Under the pieces are notes generated by a model. It had not been told where the DNA came from. It was given only the letters and a program-made list of their open reading frames with translations, and made no database searches. Source: Davidsoniella eucalypti (Eukaryota; Ascomycota; Sordariomycetes; Microascales; Ceratocystidaceae). Taken from it: a stretch of 64,000 bases of DNA. The position numbers were made by a program, and so were the translations under genes. Shown here piece by piece: positions 10,835 to 20,454 of the stretch; positions within the stretch are counted from its first letter, which is position 1, and each line of letters opens with the position of its first letter. The stretch covers positions 124,001 to 188,000 of the forward strand of contig RMBW01000026.1 of assembly GCA_004009845.1 (NCBI GenBank), in the 5' to 3' direction.

Positions 10835-11513
10835 GGCTGATTATTGGCTAACGTTGATGTGTGAATACAGAAAGAAAGCCATGCGCGTTGATTTAAGATG
10901 ATATAGAGCTTTGGTGTATGTCCAGGCCGGCGTGGAGGGGTGTGCCCTTTTATTATTATCTGACTGATAAGACGATAATGGCCCGAGAAGTGGTGGAGTG
11001 TAGGCAGTTGTCAAAGCCCTGTGAATCAAGATAGAGACATTGCAAGATACAGGAACGGCCTGTCTCGAGGGAATGCGCCGTATTTAAACGATCAGTGGGA
11101 CGAAGCCCGATTTGATTTGATTTGATTTGATTATATTTAACGTCTACCTAAATCACTAAGATCATACGACGCCGGATTGGTTACCGGACAGATATTTAAC
11201 GTCCTCCGCTTGACAAGCTCAATAGCTTTGTATGTGCGGGACGAGACCGTCCCCTAGCCCCGAAGAACTAGTGGTCCATACCTCCACTATGAGCAACAAA
11301 AACAAATACAAAAAAAAAAAAAAAAACCAGTGCATCCACAAAACTATTCCCCAAAAGACAGATCCACAAAACCAACTCCTAAGTGGAGCTACCATCCCCA
11401 CTATTCAGTGAGCCACCAAGAGGCTGGTGATCGTGGCCGTAAGAATGAAAAATTTGGCGTAATCGAGTCGGGTGCTATGGATGAAGCAACAGCGACAAGA
11501 TTCCCGCGCCGCG
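10835..11513. other. F-box upstream region with a (GATTT)n microsatellite
   Basis: Promoter side of the F-box gene, then AT-rich sequence. GATTT is repeated four to five times at 11109-11132, and a 17-base A run lies near 11310. No gene seen. Confidence 0.5.
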
Positions 11514-11852
11514 GGGTCGGGCATCCGGAACCTTCAAAAGGCTGCCCGCCGTGTGTGAGTGTGGCTCCCTGAGGTGAGTGGATAGACTCGGGAGACCAAC
11601 GATCGAAAAGGTGCGGGGTTGGTCGCTGGTGAGAACGTCCCTCGAGAGGGGAAATCGGGCTCAAGGCCTCACGAAACGGTGCTTCGAAGTCGACAAATGT
11701 CGAAAAAGAAAACGAGAATGGACAGCAGCATTGGGGATATGTGCTGGTCGCTCTTAAAACCCACGACGAAGGGGAAAAATTCGTCTTTGGACGGAGGGGG
11801 AGGTACTCGAACTCAAAGGTACCCCCCCGAGGGTTGTAGGAGGGAAGGTTGT
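11514..11852 (+). repeat. Dispersed repeat, copy R2 (inverted relative to 6482-6835)
   Basis: Inverted partner of R1. The match starts near GTCGGGCATCCGGAACC and stops at GGAGGGAAGGTTGT. That end abuts, and slightly overlaps, the 3' end of the AlkB-like relic on the other strand. This position suggests that the repeat inserted at or just behind the end of that gene, or carried part of it. Confidence 0.7.
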
Positions 11853-12537
11853 ACTTTCCATCGATATTCCCACTCTATGCCAAGTCGACGCTGGGCAGTA
11901 TCGCACAACTTTTCGTTTCCACACTCACATTCGGCACCCTCACGAAGCCAACGGTAAGTCAAACTGCACCGGTCAGCCCGCGGCCGGCAATTCCCATCAG
12001 CCAATGGATCCGTCTTACGGGCTCGGATGCCGTGGGTCCAGTGTAGGCGCGAGTCGCCGCTCATCTGGATAAGACTGCGTGCTGGCAAGTTCACATCGAC
12101 GATACGGGGACTACTAGTAGAAGACTTAGATGAAGGCCGCCCATCTTTGAACTGCATAGTTATCGGCGCTCCTAGAGAAAGCGCATATAGCTGGTCAAAG
12201 GCGCTATGTGTGTCAACGTGGGGTGGGATGCCTGTCCCTGGAGGATAATGCTGGAGACAGACTTGGTCCGGGCGACCCTCATAGTTAGGAAGCAGAGGGA
12301 GCAGCCAGTCCGGGAATGGGATGAAAGGAATGTCCCGGTCAATTCCAAACGTCTTGTAGCTAAATGTGAAGCCGTAGTGGAGTGAGAGGCGGCCTTCACG
12401 CTTAGGCCAGTCAAGCCCGTGACGGAAAGATTTCGATTAGGCTAGCTTCATGGGTAACAGTGATAAAGTCTTGCTGCATCCGGATACCAGACGGGTCGAT
12501 ATTTAAGGTTTCCTTAGTAAGAAGGACAACCAAAGAT
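11813..12537 (-). pseudogene. AlkB-like 2-oxoglutarate/Fe(II) dioxygenase, 5'-truncated and frameshifted
   Basis: Two minus-strand frames together give an AlkB-family domain. The upstream part (12537 to about 12434) reads GIRMQQDFITVTHEASLIEI. The downstream part continues HGLDWPKREGRLSLHYGFTF, then KTFGIDRDIPFIPFPDWLLP, and carries the catalytic core. The iron ligands are visible as HVDTH (HxD, codons near 12212-12220), a distal His lies in LHWTHGI, and the 2OG-binding Arg pattern is RCSLTYRW. A CECG Cys pair follows, as in ALKBH8-type fungal proteins (from memory). The two parts are one base out of frame at about 12428-12434, where TTTCCGTCAC has one base too many. Upstream the frame ends in an (AAAT)n tract at 12539-12558 with no start codon. 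The C-terminus runs into repeat R2. Function, if ever intact, would be nucleic-acid demethylation. Confidence 0.7.
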
Positions 12538-12538
12538 G

Positions 12539-12558
12539 AATTTATTTATTTATTCGCG
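12539..12558 (-). repeat. (AAAT)n tract truncating the AlkB-like gene
   Basis: On the minus strand, AATAAATAAATAAATTC sits directly before the first AlkB-like codons. It resembles the simple-repeat tails of the copies at 6328, 7635 and 7803 and could be the scar of a LINE-like insertion. Confidence 0.4.
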
Positions 12559-12689
12559 CCGAGATGGAAATAGATAGCGATGAAGTACCGTCTCATGAAT
12601 AGACGACCTTCAAACTATCACCGAGCTGCTACGCCCCTCCTACGTGTGCTTCATGCAAATGTGGGACGAGCGAATAGTGCTCACCATCA

Positions 12690-13167
12690 GTTGTTGCAGG
12701 TGGCCTCCACAGGCCGCTTCGATGTAGTTCTGTCACGGCTATTATGGCCGGTGTATTGGATCATGGCTTTGGAGAGCGAATATAGCGGTAGGTAGAGGGA
12801 GGAGAAGCAGTGGTGAAGACTAGTTGAAAACTTACAGGTCATATGGAAACTGTCATGGAAACAACAAGTTAGCTATCAATGTCCTCGATCAGCACGTTGC
12901 ACTTCGGGCATTTTTTAGTCGTCTTCGTGATCGTATGCTGCGTTTTTTTTCTCTTCTAACTTGTGCTGCAGCGCCAGCTTGCGTGTCGCTTCGGCCTCTG
13001 CTTCGGCCTTACGCCGTTCCTCTTCTTCTTTGCGTGCTAACTCTTGCAACCGCTGGCGCTCAACCTCCTCAAGCTCTATAGCGGCTATCTTCTGCCGTTC
13101 TAGCTCCGCAGCGCGCTCTCGGGCAGCCTCTTCTTTACGAGATATCTTTAGTAATGGCCAAAAATAA
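12690..13167 (-). pseudogene. RBR-type E3 ubiquitin ligase fragment, copy A (broken)
   Basis: On the minus strand a coiled-coil stretch comes first (EEVERQRLQELARKEEEERR then KAEAEAEATRKLALQHKLEE). It is followed, one frame over, by a partial zinc module reading TTKKCPKCNV. In copy B the same module continues PIEKNEGC and, after an intron, SHMTC, which is the start of an IBR/RING2 domain. The two parts are split by a frameshift at a run of eight A residues (GAGAAAAAAAACGC, near 12940). Copy A also lacks about 59 bp that in copy B hold the end of the exon and the start of its intron, with TCGA at the deletion point. RBR ligases move ubiquitin through a catalytic Cys in the last RING, which is absent here. 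Confidence 0.6.
12749..13017. repeat. Left direct repeat around the FunK1 locus
   Basis: Same sequence as 17184-17511 in the same orientation, nearly identical except for the 59-bp deletion here. The pair brackets 4.2 kb that contain only the FunK1 gene. Confidence 0.8.
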
Positions 13168-13741
13168 AAAATATATATATATATATCACGTGGTTCACGC
13201 CATCATTGAACAACATACTAAAAAAAAAAGTAGATATCTAAGAAAGGTATTATTGTTGATGTTGCGATGGTCAGCCAAAATTATGTCGTGGAGTGCTTAG
13301 GAATATGCTAGTTTCACTAGCTGGAAGACATCAACATCAAGAGGCTAAAGGAGATAGGTTGTATGATGAAGTTGTCACAACTATTTGAGATTCTAAAGTC
13401 TATATCCATCTAACCCAAAGATGATGCTAGAAACAGTATCTAAATGATACATACAATGAAAAATGTATTAAAGTATATCTTGGCAGAATAAAGGTCTTTT
13501 CTCAGGTTGTAACAGAAATCTATTTATGAGACTACCGGAAGAGAAAGTAAGGCATAGTAAAAAAACTTTATGAAAAATAAGGATTGTGGTAAATTGAAAT
13601 CTCCGAAGGTTTTCCCCTAGGCATTCAATCTAATCTTTTCTGTCTATAACTAGTAGTAATAGCCACTAGTGTCAGCCTTCCCCTGACTACTACTTCAGAG
13701 TTCGAGGAAAGTTTCATTAGGCATCTAACTGTTGTTTTGTT
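13168..13741. other. Intergenic, AT-rich, upstream of the kinase
   Basis: Starts with an (AT)n run (about 13171-13186) directly at the edge of the RBR fragment, then AT-rich sequence with no gene seen. Confidence 0.4.
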
Positions 13742-13819
13742 AGCAATATTTGTTAGGTAGCATAACTATGTTTTATGGGTTGTCACAGCAATCTTTGTTA
13801 GGCAGCATAACTATGTTTT
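13742..13819. repeat. Two 33-bp direct repeats with 45-bp period upstream of FunK1
   Basis: Units at 13742-13774 and 13787-13819 read AGCAATNTTTGTTAGGNAGC then ATAACTATGTTTT, with two differences. They sit about 45 bp before the TATA-like box and may be duplicated upstream regulatory sequence. Confidence 0.6.
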
Positions 13820-13860
13820 CTTGGCTGTTTTCAACAGGTATCCACTATAAAGCTAACTAC

Positions 13861-13875
13861 TATAAATATATATAA
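13861..13875 (+). promoter_or_regulatory. TATA-like box of the FunK1 gene
   Basis: TATAAATATATATAA, about 318 bp before the start codon, followed by CT-rich sequence typical of a fungal leader. The leader contains a repeated CATTCTCCTATT (about 14051-14085). Confidence 0.4.
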
Positions 13876-14192
13876 GCAGTTTCCCTCCACAATTTAGAAT
13901 GTACAACAGAGTCCATTTGTTGTTATTTGGGCATTTTAAAATCAACATCATCATCTTGGACATTTTAAAAGTACACCCTATCACGATTTCTCAACTTCTA
14001 TATCGGCGAAATAAACACCCTCAACATTACCATATTTCCTGCGTCAATTCATCATTCTCCTATTCATCATTCTCCTATTCATCCTACTGCAAAAACCCGC
14101 TTATGCTGGAAGAGGTTTGTTTACATTTTCCTTTCTAACTTCAATTGAGGAAACCCTTGACTAACCAGCCATATTATTATAGACATACCAAT

Positions 14193-16502
14193 ATGGCTTT
14201 CACTCAAGAAGAACTCGATATCATCGAGAAGAACCCTATTGATGATATTCTTGTGAAGCATAGAGCTCTACTACTAGACTTCTTTGACATCGATTCGAGA
14301 CAACAAGAAAACTTAGTTGATGGTCTTCTAACATCTTTAGCTGCATCACCCGCAACACGAGCATTAAAGGCAAGAGCAGCCATATTATTCACAATGGCAG
14401 ACTTGGACAAGGGTGCTGTAAAAATCGACAAATTCAACCCCCTCATTCAACATATCATCAACAAAGCCTCCGAAATTGAAGTTTGGGCTGCAGTATTTGC
14501 CATTATCCGCCCATCAACACCCCCACGGCCTACTTTCTCCCATCCATCCCTTCAGACACCTATCAAGACTAGCTCTAGTCGATTTTGTGATAGTGAAGCA
14601 GGTCGACTTATTGAGAGGGAGCTCTTCCTTGAGATCGAGAACTGTACGTTTCGTGGTGTCGGTGGCTTCTTTGACAATTTCTTCAACCCTGAAACTTGGA
14701 CAGAGGAACAGAACAAGATGTTGAGCAATGTGATGGCAGAATATCATGGTAACAGATGGACATCATTTCCTTCGATTTCCAGTGAGAGCGCCGTCTGGAA
14801 GTGGCTATGCTCACTACAAGATAGTTCTTTCCCCCATTCGCCAAACGAGTTATATACTACAACGACAGCCAGTCAGTTTGAAGGGCAAAAAGGTCAAATC
14901 GATATCTTCTTCCAGAAACGTACAATCGAAGGCAACACTTTTCGCTATAGGAATGTTCTTGTTGTTGGGGAGCACAAGCAATCTTACGACAAAAGCAGAT
15001 TCAAGGCGGATTTTCTTCAGTTGACACGCTATGTTCGAAGTATCTTTGGTGATGACCCTACACGCATGTTTGTTCATGGCTTCTTGCTCTGTGGATCAAG
15101 AATGGAGCTCTGGGTGTTTGATCGATCAGGGCCTTATAGCTCAGATCTGATTGATATCCATAAAACGCCAGAGCAATTTGCACGAGCTCTTGTTGGATAT
15201 GCCACAATGGATGATGATGCCATGGGCCTCAACACAGCTATCAAATCTGAGAATGGGTCTCGATATATTAAGCTACAGGGCTTGAAGTTTACATTCGTTA
15301 AGCAGATTGTAAGCCGGACTGCAGTTGTCAGTCGAGCAACCACATGCTTTACTACAACTGAAGGATATGTTGTCAAGTTTTCATGGGTGCCGGAAAAGCG
15401 GACTCCGGAAGTTGAACACCTGAAGTTAGCACAAGAACGGGGTGTTAAGGGCGTGAACAAGATGATAGCCTATTGTCAAATCACATCCACCAAAAAGATA
15501 CGAGGATGCCTGAAATTTCTGTCTCAACAGCACCGGTTTCTCAACCAAAACAGACAACCTCCAAAGCTAGCGCCAGCATTTACCCCCAGTAAAAAACGAA
15601 AGCCAACATCTGACCACCCATCTACCGATACCCGCTTGTCAAAGAAGAAATCAGAGAACAACTCTGATCAGCCATCGATCAACTCTGATCAGCCATCGAT
15701 TAACGAATATCAGCCATCGATTAACGAAGATCAGCCATCGATTAACGAATATCAGCCATCGATTAACGAAGATCAGCCATCAATTAACGAAGATCAGCCT
15801 GCTACTGAGGTCTCTTGGGACAATAGGATCTACTACTGCATTGTTGTTTCCCCTGCTGGTCGTCCCCTCGGAAGCTTCCAGACAGTGAGAGAGTTACTTG
15901 AAACACTAAGAGATGCTATAAAAGCTCACAGGTCTCTTTACATGACAGGAAGAATTCTTCACCGGGACATTTCAGCAAACAACATTGTCATCACAGACCC
16001 TAAGACTGCAGATGGCTTCAGTGGTATGCTTATTGACCTCGATCTAGCCAAGATGGAAGATAGTGGTCCAAGTGGTGTGAAACATCGAACAGGTACGATT
16101 CTCTTCATGGCAATTCAGGTTCTGCAGGGGATTGACCATACCTATCGCCATGACCTAGAGTCGTTCTTTTATGTTTTGATTTGGATGTGTGCACGCCAAT
16201 CATGGAACAATGGGTTTGGTGATATCAAACAGAGGAAAGGTATGGATCATCTTCGATGGTGGGAGGTTGGAAGCCTGGAGGCCATTGCTAAGTTTAAGAC
16301 TGCAGATATGACTATAGGTGGATTCGACTGTATAATGGATGAGTTCCCAGAGCCATTAGGTGTTGTGAAACATTTATGCTCAACAATCAGATCAATCTTG
16401 TTTGGGGATACAGTCATACTTGGAACACTAGAGGGCAGTCCTGAGCAGCTCTACGCCCCCATTCTAGAGGCCTACGACAATGCTATTAAAACCCTAGAAT
16501 AG
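14193..16502 (+). CDS. FunK1 fungal-type protein kinase
   Basis: A 769-residue, intron-free protein starting at the first ATG of the frame (14193; MAFTQEELDIIEKNP). The N-terminal half has the family's pre-kinase region: RNVLVVGEHKQS, then LTRYVRSIFGDDPTRMFVHG and LCGSRMELWVFDRSG (about residues 255-325). The kinase lobe follows, with VVKFSW (candidate Lys395), the catalytic loop HRDISANNIVI (His590, Asp592), and the metal-binding loop as IDLDLAK in place of DFG (Asp615 or Asp617). Then come GTILFMAIQVL and HDLESFFYVLIWM, both diagnostic of FunK1. Between the N-lobe Lys and the catalytic loop lies a Lys/Ser-rich insert with a 7-residue tandem repeat. All motifs are intact, so an active kinase is possible; substrates of the family are unknown. 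It lies between two direct copies of a broken RBR fragment, which suggests a mobile or duplicated locus. Confidence 0.9.
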   Translation: MAFTQEELDIIEKNPIDDILVKHRALLLDFFDIDSRQQENLVDGLLTSLAASPATRALKARAAILFTMADLDKGAVKIDKFNPLIQHIINKASEIEVWAAVFAIIRPSTPPRPTFSHPSLQTPIKTSSSRFCDSEAGRLIERELFLEIENCTFRGVGGFFDNFFNPETWTEEQNKMLSNVMAEYHGNRWTSFPSISSESAVWKWLCSLQDSSFPHSPNELYTTTTASQFEGQKGQIDIFFQKRTIEGNTFRYRNVLVVGEHKQSYDKSRFKADFLQLTRYVRSIFGDDPTRMFVHGFLLCGSRMELWVFDRSGPYSSDLIDIHKTPEQFARALVGYATMDDDAMGLNTAIKSENGSRYIKLQGLKFTFVKQIVSRTAVVSRATTCFTTTEGYVVKFSWVPEKRTPEVEHLKLAQERGVKGVNKMIAYCQITSTKKIRGCLKFLSQQHRFLNQNRQPPKLAPAFTPSKKRKPTSDHPSTDTRLSKKKSENNSDQPSINSDQPSINEYQPSINEDQPSINEYQPSINEDQPSINEDQPATEVSWDNRIYYCIVVSPAGRPLGSFQTVRELLETLRDAIKAHRSLYMTGRILHRDISANNIVITDPKTADGFSGMLIDLDLAKMEDSGPSGVKHRTGTILFMAIQVLQGIDHTYRHDLESFFYVLIWMCARQSWNNGFGDIKQRKGMDHLRWWEVGSLEAIAKFKTADMTIGGFDCIMDEFPEPLGVVKHLCSTIRSILFGDTVILGTLEGSPEQLYAPILEAYDNAIKTLE
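15663..15800 (+). repeat. Coding 21-bp minisatellite inside FunK1
   Basis: Six full units and one partial unit, encoding (S/E)(D/Y)QPSIN from residue 491. DNA units are almost identical (GATCAGCCATCGATTAACGA), with TAT alternating with GAT, so the array expanded recently and its copy number probably varies between strains. Confidence 0.9.
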
Positions 16503-17183
16503 CACCAAAATGTTTAAGTACTGAGATTACAGCAAAATGTTTGTTTATGATATATTGATTTATGTAACTTGGGTTTGTTAGGATTTGAGTCCTATCTGAA
16601 GTCTGAATGGCTTTATGAGATGATGCTAGATCAGATTCAGATTTGATTAGGGTGTGGCATCATTCACCATGAACCTGTTGTGTCTGGGTGGGATGCCTGT
16701 GATATATCACTGGCTAGTAGATATTCTAACTAAAACAATAATTAATTGCCTAATGAAAACATTCCTCTAATTGAAAGAGAACTGAAAAGAAATCAAGACA
16801 AATCACTTGTAAATTTTGAAAGCCAAGAACAATATGTTTTATAACCTTTTTGCCATTTGTGTCTTTAGCATTGTAAAATCCTTTTCAAATCTTCAGGTCA
16901 GAGGTGCGATGCCTTAGTCAAAAATTGTTTAAGCCCTGAAAGGTACGGAGGGCGATTGCCGCTTCACGGTAGATAGAGGGGTAGTGCCCTGTTTTTACCT
17001 GCTTTCCTTTACAGTTTATAGGCCCAGGCCAGTAGTAAATTAAGCCTAGAAGGGATTAAGAACTAACTAATAGGCATGTATTGAAGAAATGGGATACAAT
17101 AACCACTTCCTCTTTTTGTTTCTTTAGTAGTCATCTGTTGTAAAGATTTTAGCTAAATGTTATGGCTTTAGTTGACTTGCCAT
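16503..17183. other. 3' flank of FunK1, no gene seen
   Basis: AT-rich sequence up to the second RBR copy. No motif found. Confidence 0.4.
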
Positions 17184-17511
17184 CGGTGTATTGGATCATG
17201 GCTTCGGAGAGCGGATATAGCGGTAGGTAGAGGGAGGAGAAGCAGTGGTGAAGACTAGTTGAAAACTTACAGGTCATATGGGAACTGTCATGGAAACAAC
17301 AAGTTAGCTATCAATGTCCTCGAGCAGACAGACCAAAGAGAGAAAATAGGAATAATAACTTACCATCCTTCGTTCTTCTCGATCGGCACGTTGCACTTCG
17401 GGCATTTTTTAGTTGTCTTCTTGATCGTATGCTGCGTTTTTTTTCTCTTCTAACTTGTGCTGCAGCGCCAGCTTGCGTGTCGCTTCGGCCTCTGCTTCGG
17501 CCTTACGCCGT
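17184..17511 (-). pseudogene. RBR-type E3 ubiquitin ligase fragment, copy B (direct repeat of 12749-13017)
   Basis: Carries the better zinc module. The exon ends CPKCNVPIEKNEG, a GTAAGT donor follows (about 17365), and after a CATGACAG acceptor comes a tiny exon with SHMT, again followed by GTAAGT. It shares with copy A the frameshifting run of eight A residues, so the lesion predates the duplication. It is truncated at both ends: the coiled coil stops at 17511 in unrelated sequence. Confidence 0.6.
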
Positions 17512-17949
17512 ACCATGTACTAATATATTAGACGATATCCTAGAAAAAACAAACTTGCTAACGAATTAGTTAGGAGGACTACCCCGGGATCTATCCTTGA
17601 CTAGCTCCACCTTTGGCCTTCCTAGACCCGCTATGCTTTAAGCCCTCTGCTTATCAGATCAAAATTATCAACCATCGCCAGTCTTTCTGGACTGCTATTT
17701 TGAAATTTCTGATCCTCCCCTAGTTATGGCGACATCGGAGAAGACGGGCCTAGCCATGGGCCGCCTCTGGACTACAAAAAATATGCTCAATGATTAACGC
17801 TTACTTAGACTCAATGAATGAAGATTTTGCTGAAATTTACTACGTGAAAGGTGATAATCCAAACCTTTGAATATTTCTATACATTTTAGCAGCCATTTAC
17901 AGTACAAGTCAAAGTGTAGTATGCTGGTGGTAGACAACAAGTACTATAT
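17512..17949. other. Intergenic, no gene seen
   Basis: 3' flank of the minus-strand gene that follows. Confidence 0.4.
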
Positions 17950-20115
17950 TCATTCTTCGATAGGGTCGTCGTCAAAGTCCGGCCAACTACGGATATCCGG
18001 TCTCCCGTCTGTGCTCCTTGTCCTTCGTAAACGCTGGCTTCGCTTGGGTTTCTTAAGGGATATTGCCGGCTCAACCCTACCCACTGGAGCATTGTCGGAT
18101 AACGCGCTCGGGCCCGATGCCAAACGTCCGACAAATAGCTTTGGATGCGAGAAATGTAGGACAGGGCCTTCCTCGGATGAATCTGACTGGGACATTGTTG
18201 GATCCACATTGGAGACTGTGCATTTGGCATTTAGCTCAGAACTAGTGCTCATAGAGCCAATGGCTTTAGTGGAAGAAGCAGAAATACTTTCGGTCGGCTT
18301 GTATGATGCTTGCCCGTCGTTTTGGAGAAGAATAGATGACGAATCAACTGGCGTAGATTCACGTACGTCTTCGGTGCCAACTGTTGCACAAACCGATGAG
18401 TGGCCATTGTCACTGTCCGAAAACTGAACTGTGGGAGATCGCCCATACTCAGTTATTAGGGCTGTACCGTTCGATCCTTCCTCGGCAATATTACTTGCTG
18501 CAACTTCAGGAGGTACCAAATTCCGGACACTTTCTCGTAAAGCCTCCTCAAAATACTTATCGGTTTCTAGAGTCTCACTAGCGCTTCCACCAAACACAAA
18601 ATTCATCCAGTCATCCTCTGAAGATAGTTTCCTAACTTTACTGACAGGGTTTGTAGCTGGCATCCGTGGGGTTTCTGCGGGATTTCCGCTCAATATATCA
18701 TTGTCAAATGTCTGGATCGTCTGCAAGGGAACAGACAAATCTGCACATGAACATTGGCCAGTGGCACCCATAGACTCTCTGGCTTTCTGATTAGGTGAGA
18801 CGTAGTTATAAATATGAGTGACCTTGCTGACCGAAAGGATAGATTTTACTGATGGCTGCGGAGTTACATCGTGAGAGGATGGAGTTGGTGAATTGGTGAT
18901 CTGTACAGTCGTATCCTCGGGGAAGACTTGTAAGCTTTGCTGTGGCGTACAGACCCGGGGTGATACTCGTACACCCTGATCAGTACTTATGGCACCAGAC
19001 GAAGATTGCCCACTTGGATCTGATGACAGAATATAGGCTTCAGTTTCCGCGATTGGAGAAGGTGTCTTGAAGTTGGCGGAGGAGAGTGCTTCTGATGTTA
19101 GTAATACAGACATTTCATCTGATAAGCTTTCAGCTGTTACGCAAGACTGCTCATCATCTGACTCAATATTCTGATATCCAGGCCCAACAGAAGAAGTTCC
19201 AAGTCCGCTGGTTTCAGATTCGTGATGACCAACAGTACTTGGTAGACCAAGAAAGTCGTTCCATTCCTCCAACACTTGAGGATCCGAAAGAAGACTTGCG
19301 GATGAAAGCTCAGTACCTAGTGAAGCGATCATGCTAGTTGTTGATGAGTGTGCTCCCTTCTCAAATAACTGCTGTGCGATATGTGCTCGCCTAGGCATAG
19401 GACTATGGAACGTCAATGGGGATGAGGCTACTCTATGAGTCGAAGAATATTGATCCAAGTGACTATGTTGGCTTTCTGTAGTATGACGACGCCGGCCATG
19501 GGGTAACGAATGATGCGTGTTTTTGGGAGAACTAGTAGAACCATTAGAGGTTCCCTGAAGACTCTGATTTCCGATCCAAATGCGGGGTTTGATAGCAGAG
19601 TGTTTGTTGGTAGGAAGAATTGGTGGTGAACTGGGCACGTCAGATCGTATGAAGAATGGTGATATGTAGTCCTTTGATGCCATTTTCTCGCGAGAGGCTG
19701 GACTTTTGGAGCGAGGACGTCTCGAAGCTGGTCCTATCTGGGCCTTGGACTGGTTTATCCCAACCCAGTTTGAGTTTTGCAGCAAACGTTTACGTCGATC
19801 ATTTAGAGAGGCATCGACCCCAGAACGGGTGTCTTTGCGTTTGCGTGACTTGTCGGGATTCCATGAAGTATCAGGGCCATTATTCATGCAGGTAACGTGA
19901 CTTGATGATGGATGGACTCGAGAGGGCGTCGAGAGAATCGAGTTAGGACAAAGCAAAGGTTTTGAGTTTGATGGAAGAAAAGCAAATGATTTCGGTGGCT
20001 CGGCTGTGCCTTGGAAAATCCCGACTCGGGCCCGGGCAAAATGTTGTTTTTGCTTTATAGCAAGAGAATCACGTGGTTTCGAGTTGCGGGAAAGATTCCC
20101 TTCCGTCCAATTCAT
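17950..20115 (-). CDS. Ser/Thr-rich conserved ascomycete protein of unknown function
   Basis: A single exon encoding 721 residues, mostly low-complexity Ser/Thr/Pro and Asp/Glu. Constrained blocks are the N-terminus (MNWTEGNLSRNSKPRDSLAI, then KQKQHFARAR) and a basic segment (residues about 90-125: RKRKDTRSG, then NDRRKRLLQNSNWVGINQSK). The second block, of the form RKRLLxxxDWVGLxxxKP, recurs in many uncharacterised Pezizomycotina proteins as I recall. A WNDFLGLPST motif lies near residue 290, and the tail is basic and then acidic (RSQRLRRTRSTDGRPDIRSW, then FDDDPIEE). There is no membrane segment. Basic clusters make a nuclear location plausible. Function is not known. Confidence 0.75.
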   Translation of the reverse strand: MNWTEGNLSRNSKPRDSLAIKQKQHFARARVGIFQGTAEPPKSFAFLPSNSKPLLCPNSILSTPSRVHPSSSHVTCMNNGPDTSWNPDKSRKRKDTRSGVDASLNDRRKRLLQNSNWVGINQSKAQIGPASRRPRSKSPASREKMASKDYISPFFIRSDVPSSPPILPTNKHSAIKPRIWIGNQSLQGTSNGSTSSPKNTHHSLPHGRRRHTTESQHSHLDQYSSTHRVASSPLTFHSPMPRRAHIAQQLFEKGAHSSTTSMIASLGTELSSASLLSDPQVLEEWNDFLGLPSTVGHHESETSGLGTSSVGPGYQNIESDDEQSCVTAESLSDEMSVLLTSEALSSANFKTPSPIAETEAYILSSDPSGQSSSGAISTDQGVRVSPRVCTPQQSLQVFPEDTTVQITNSPTPSSHDVTPQPSVKSILSVSKVTHIYNYVSPNQKARESMGATGQCSCADLSVPLQTIQTFDNDILSGNPAETPRMPATNPVSKVRKLSSEDDWMNFVFGGSASETLETDKYFEEALRESVRNLVPPEVAASNIAEEGSNGTALITEYGRSPTVQFSDSDNGHSSVCATVGTEDVRESTPVDSSSILLQNDGQASYKPTESISASSTKAIGSMSTSSELNAKCTVSNVDPTMSQSDSSEEGPVLHFSHPKLFVGRLASGPSALSDNAPVGRVEPAISLKKPKRSQRLRRTRSTDGRPDIRSWPDFDDDPIEE

Positions 20116-20454
20116 GTCGTTTCAGAGGTGAAAATGACAAAGACCAACAAAACGAGATTAAAGAGACTATAATGTACATAGCTTTGACAATGGTCGTAGA
20201 TGTTAAGAGAAACAACATCGGGGGCCTTCCTTGATTATGGCATATACACTACAATACAAAGAATGGTAGTTACTTATTGCGAACGCAGTGTCCGGGTTTC
20301 AAAATATCAATATTTATTGGGTATAATTGCATAATGCTCTTGGGTTTATGTGATACTATGACCATTGTTATACTCTACAGCATGGCAGGAGAAATAACAT
20401 GTAAGACATCCAAAATGACTGTTCTATATTCCAAGTTTTCGTTATGCTTATTCG
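20116..20454. other. Upstream region, no gene seen
   Basis: AT-rich; probable promoter and leader of the minus-strand gene that starts at 20115. Confidence 0.4.
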
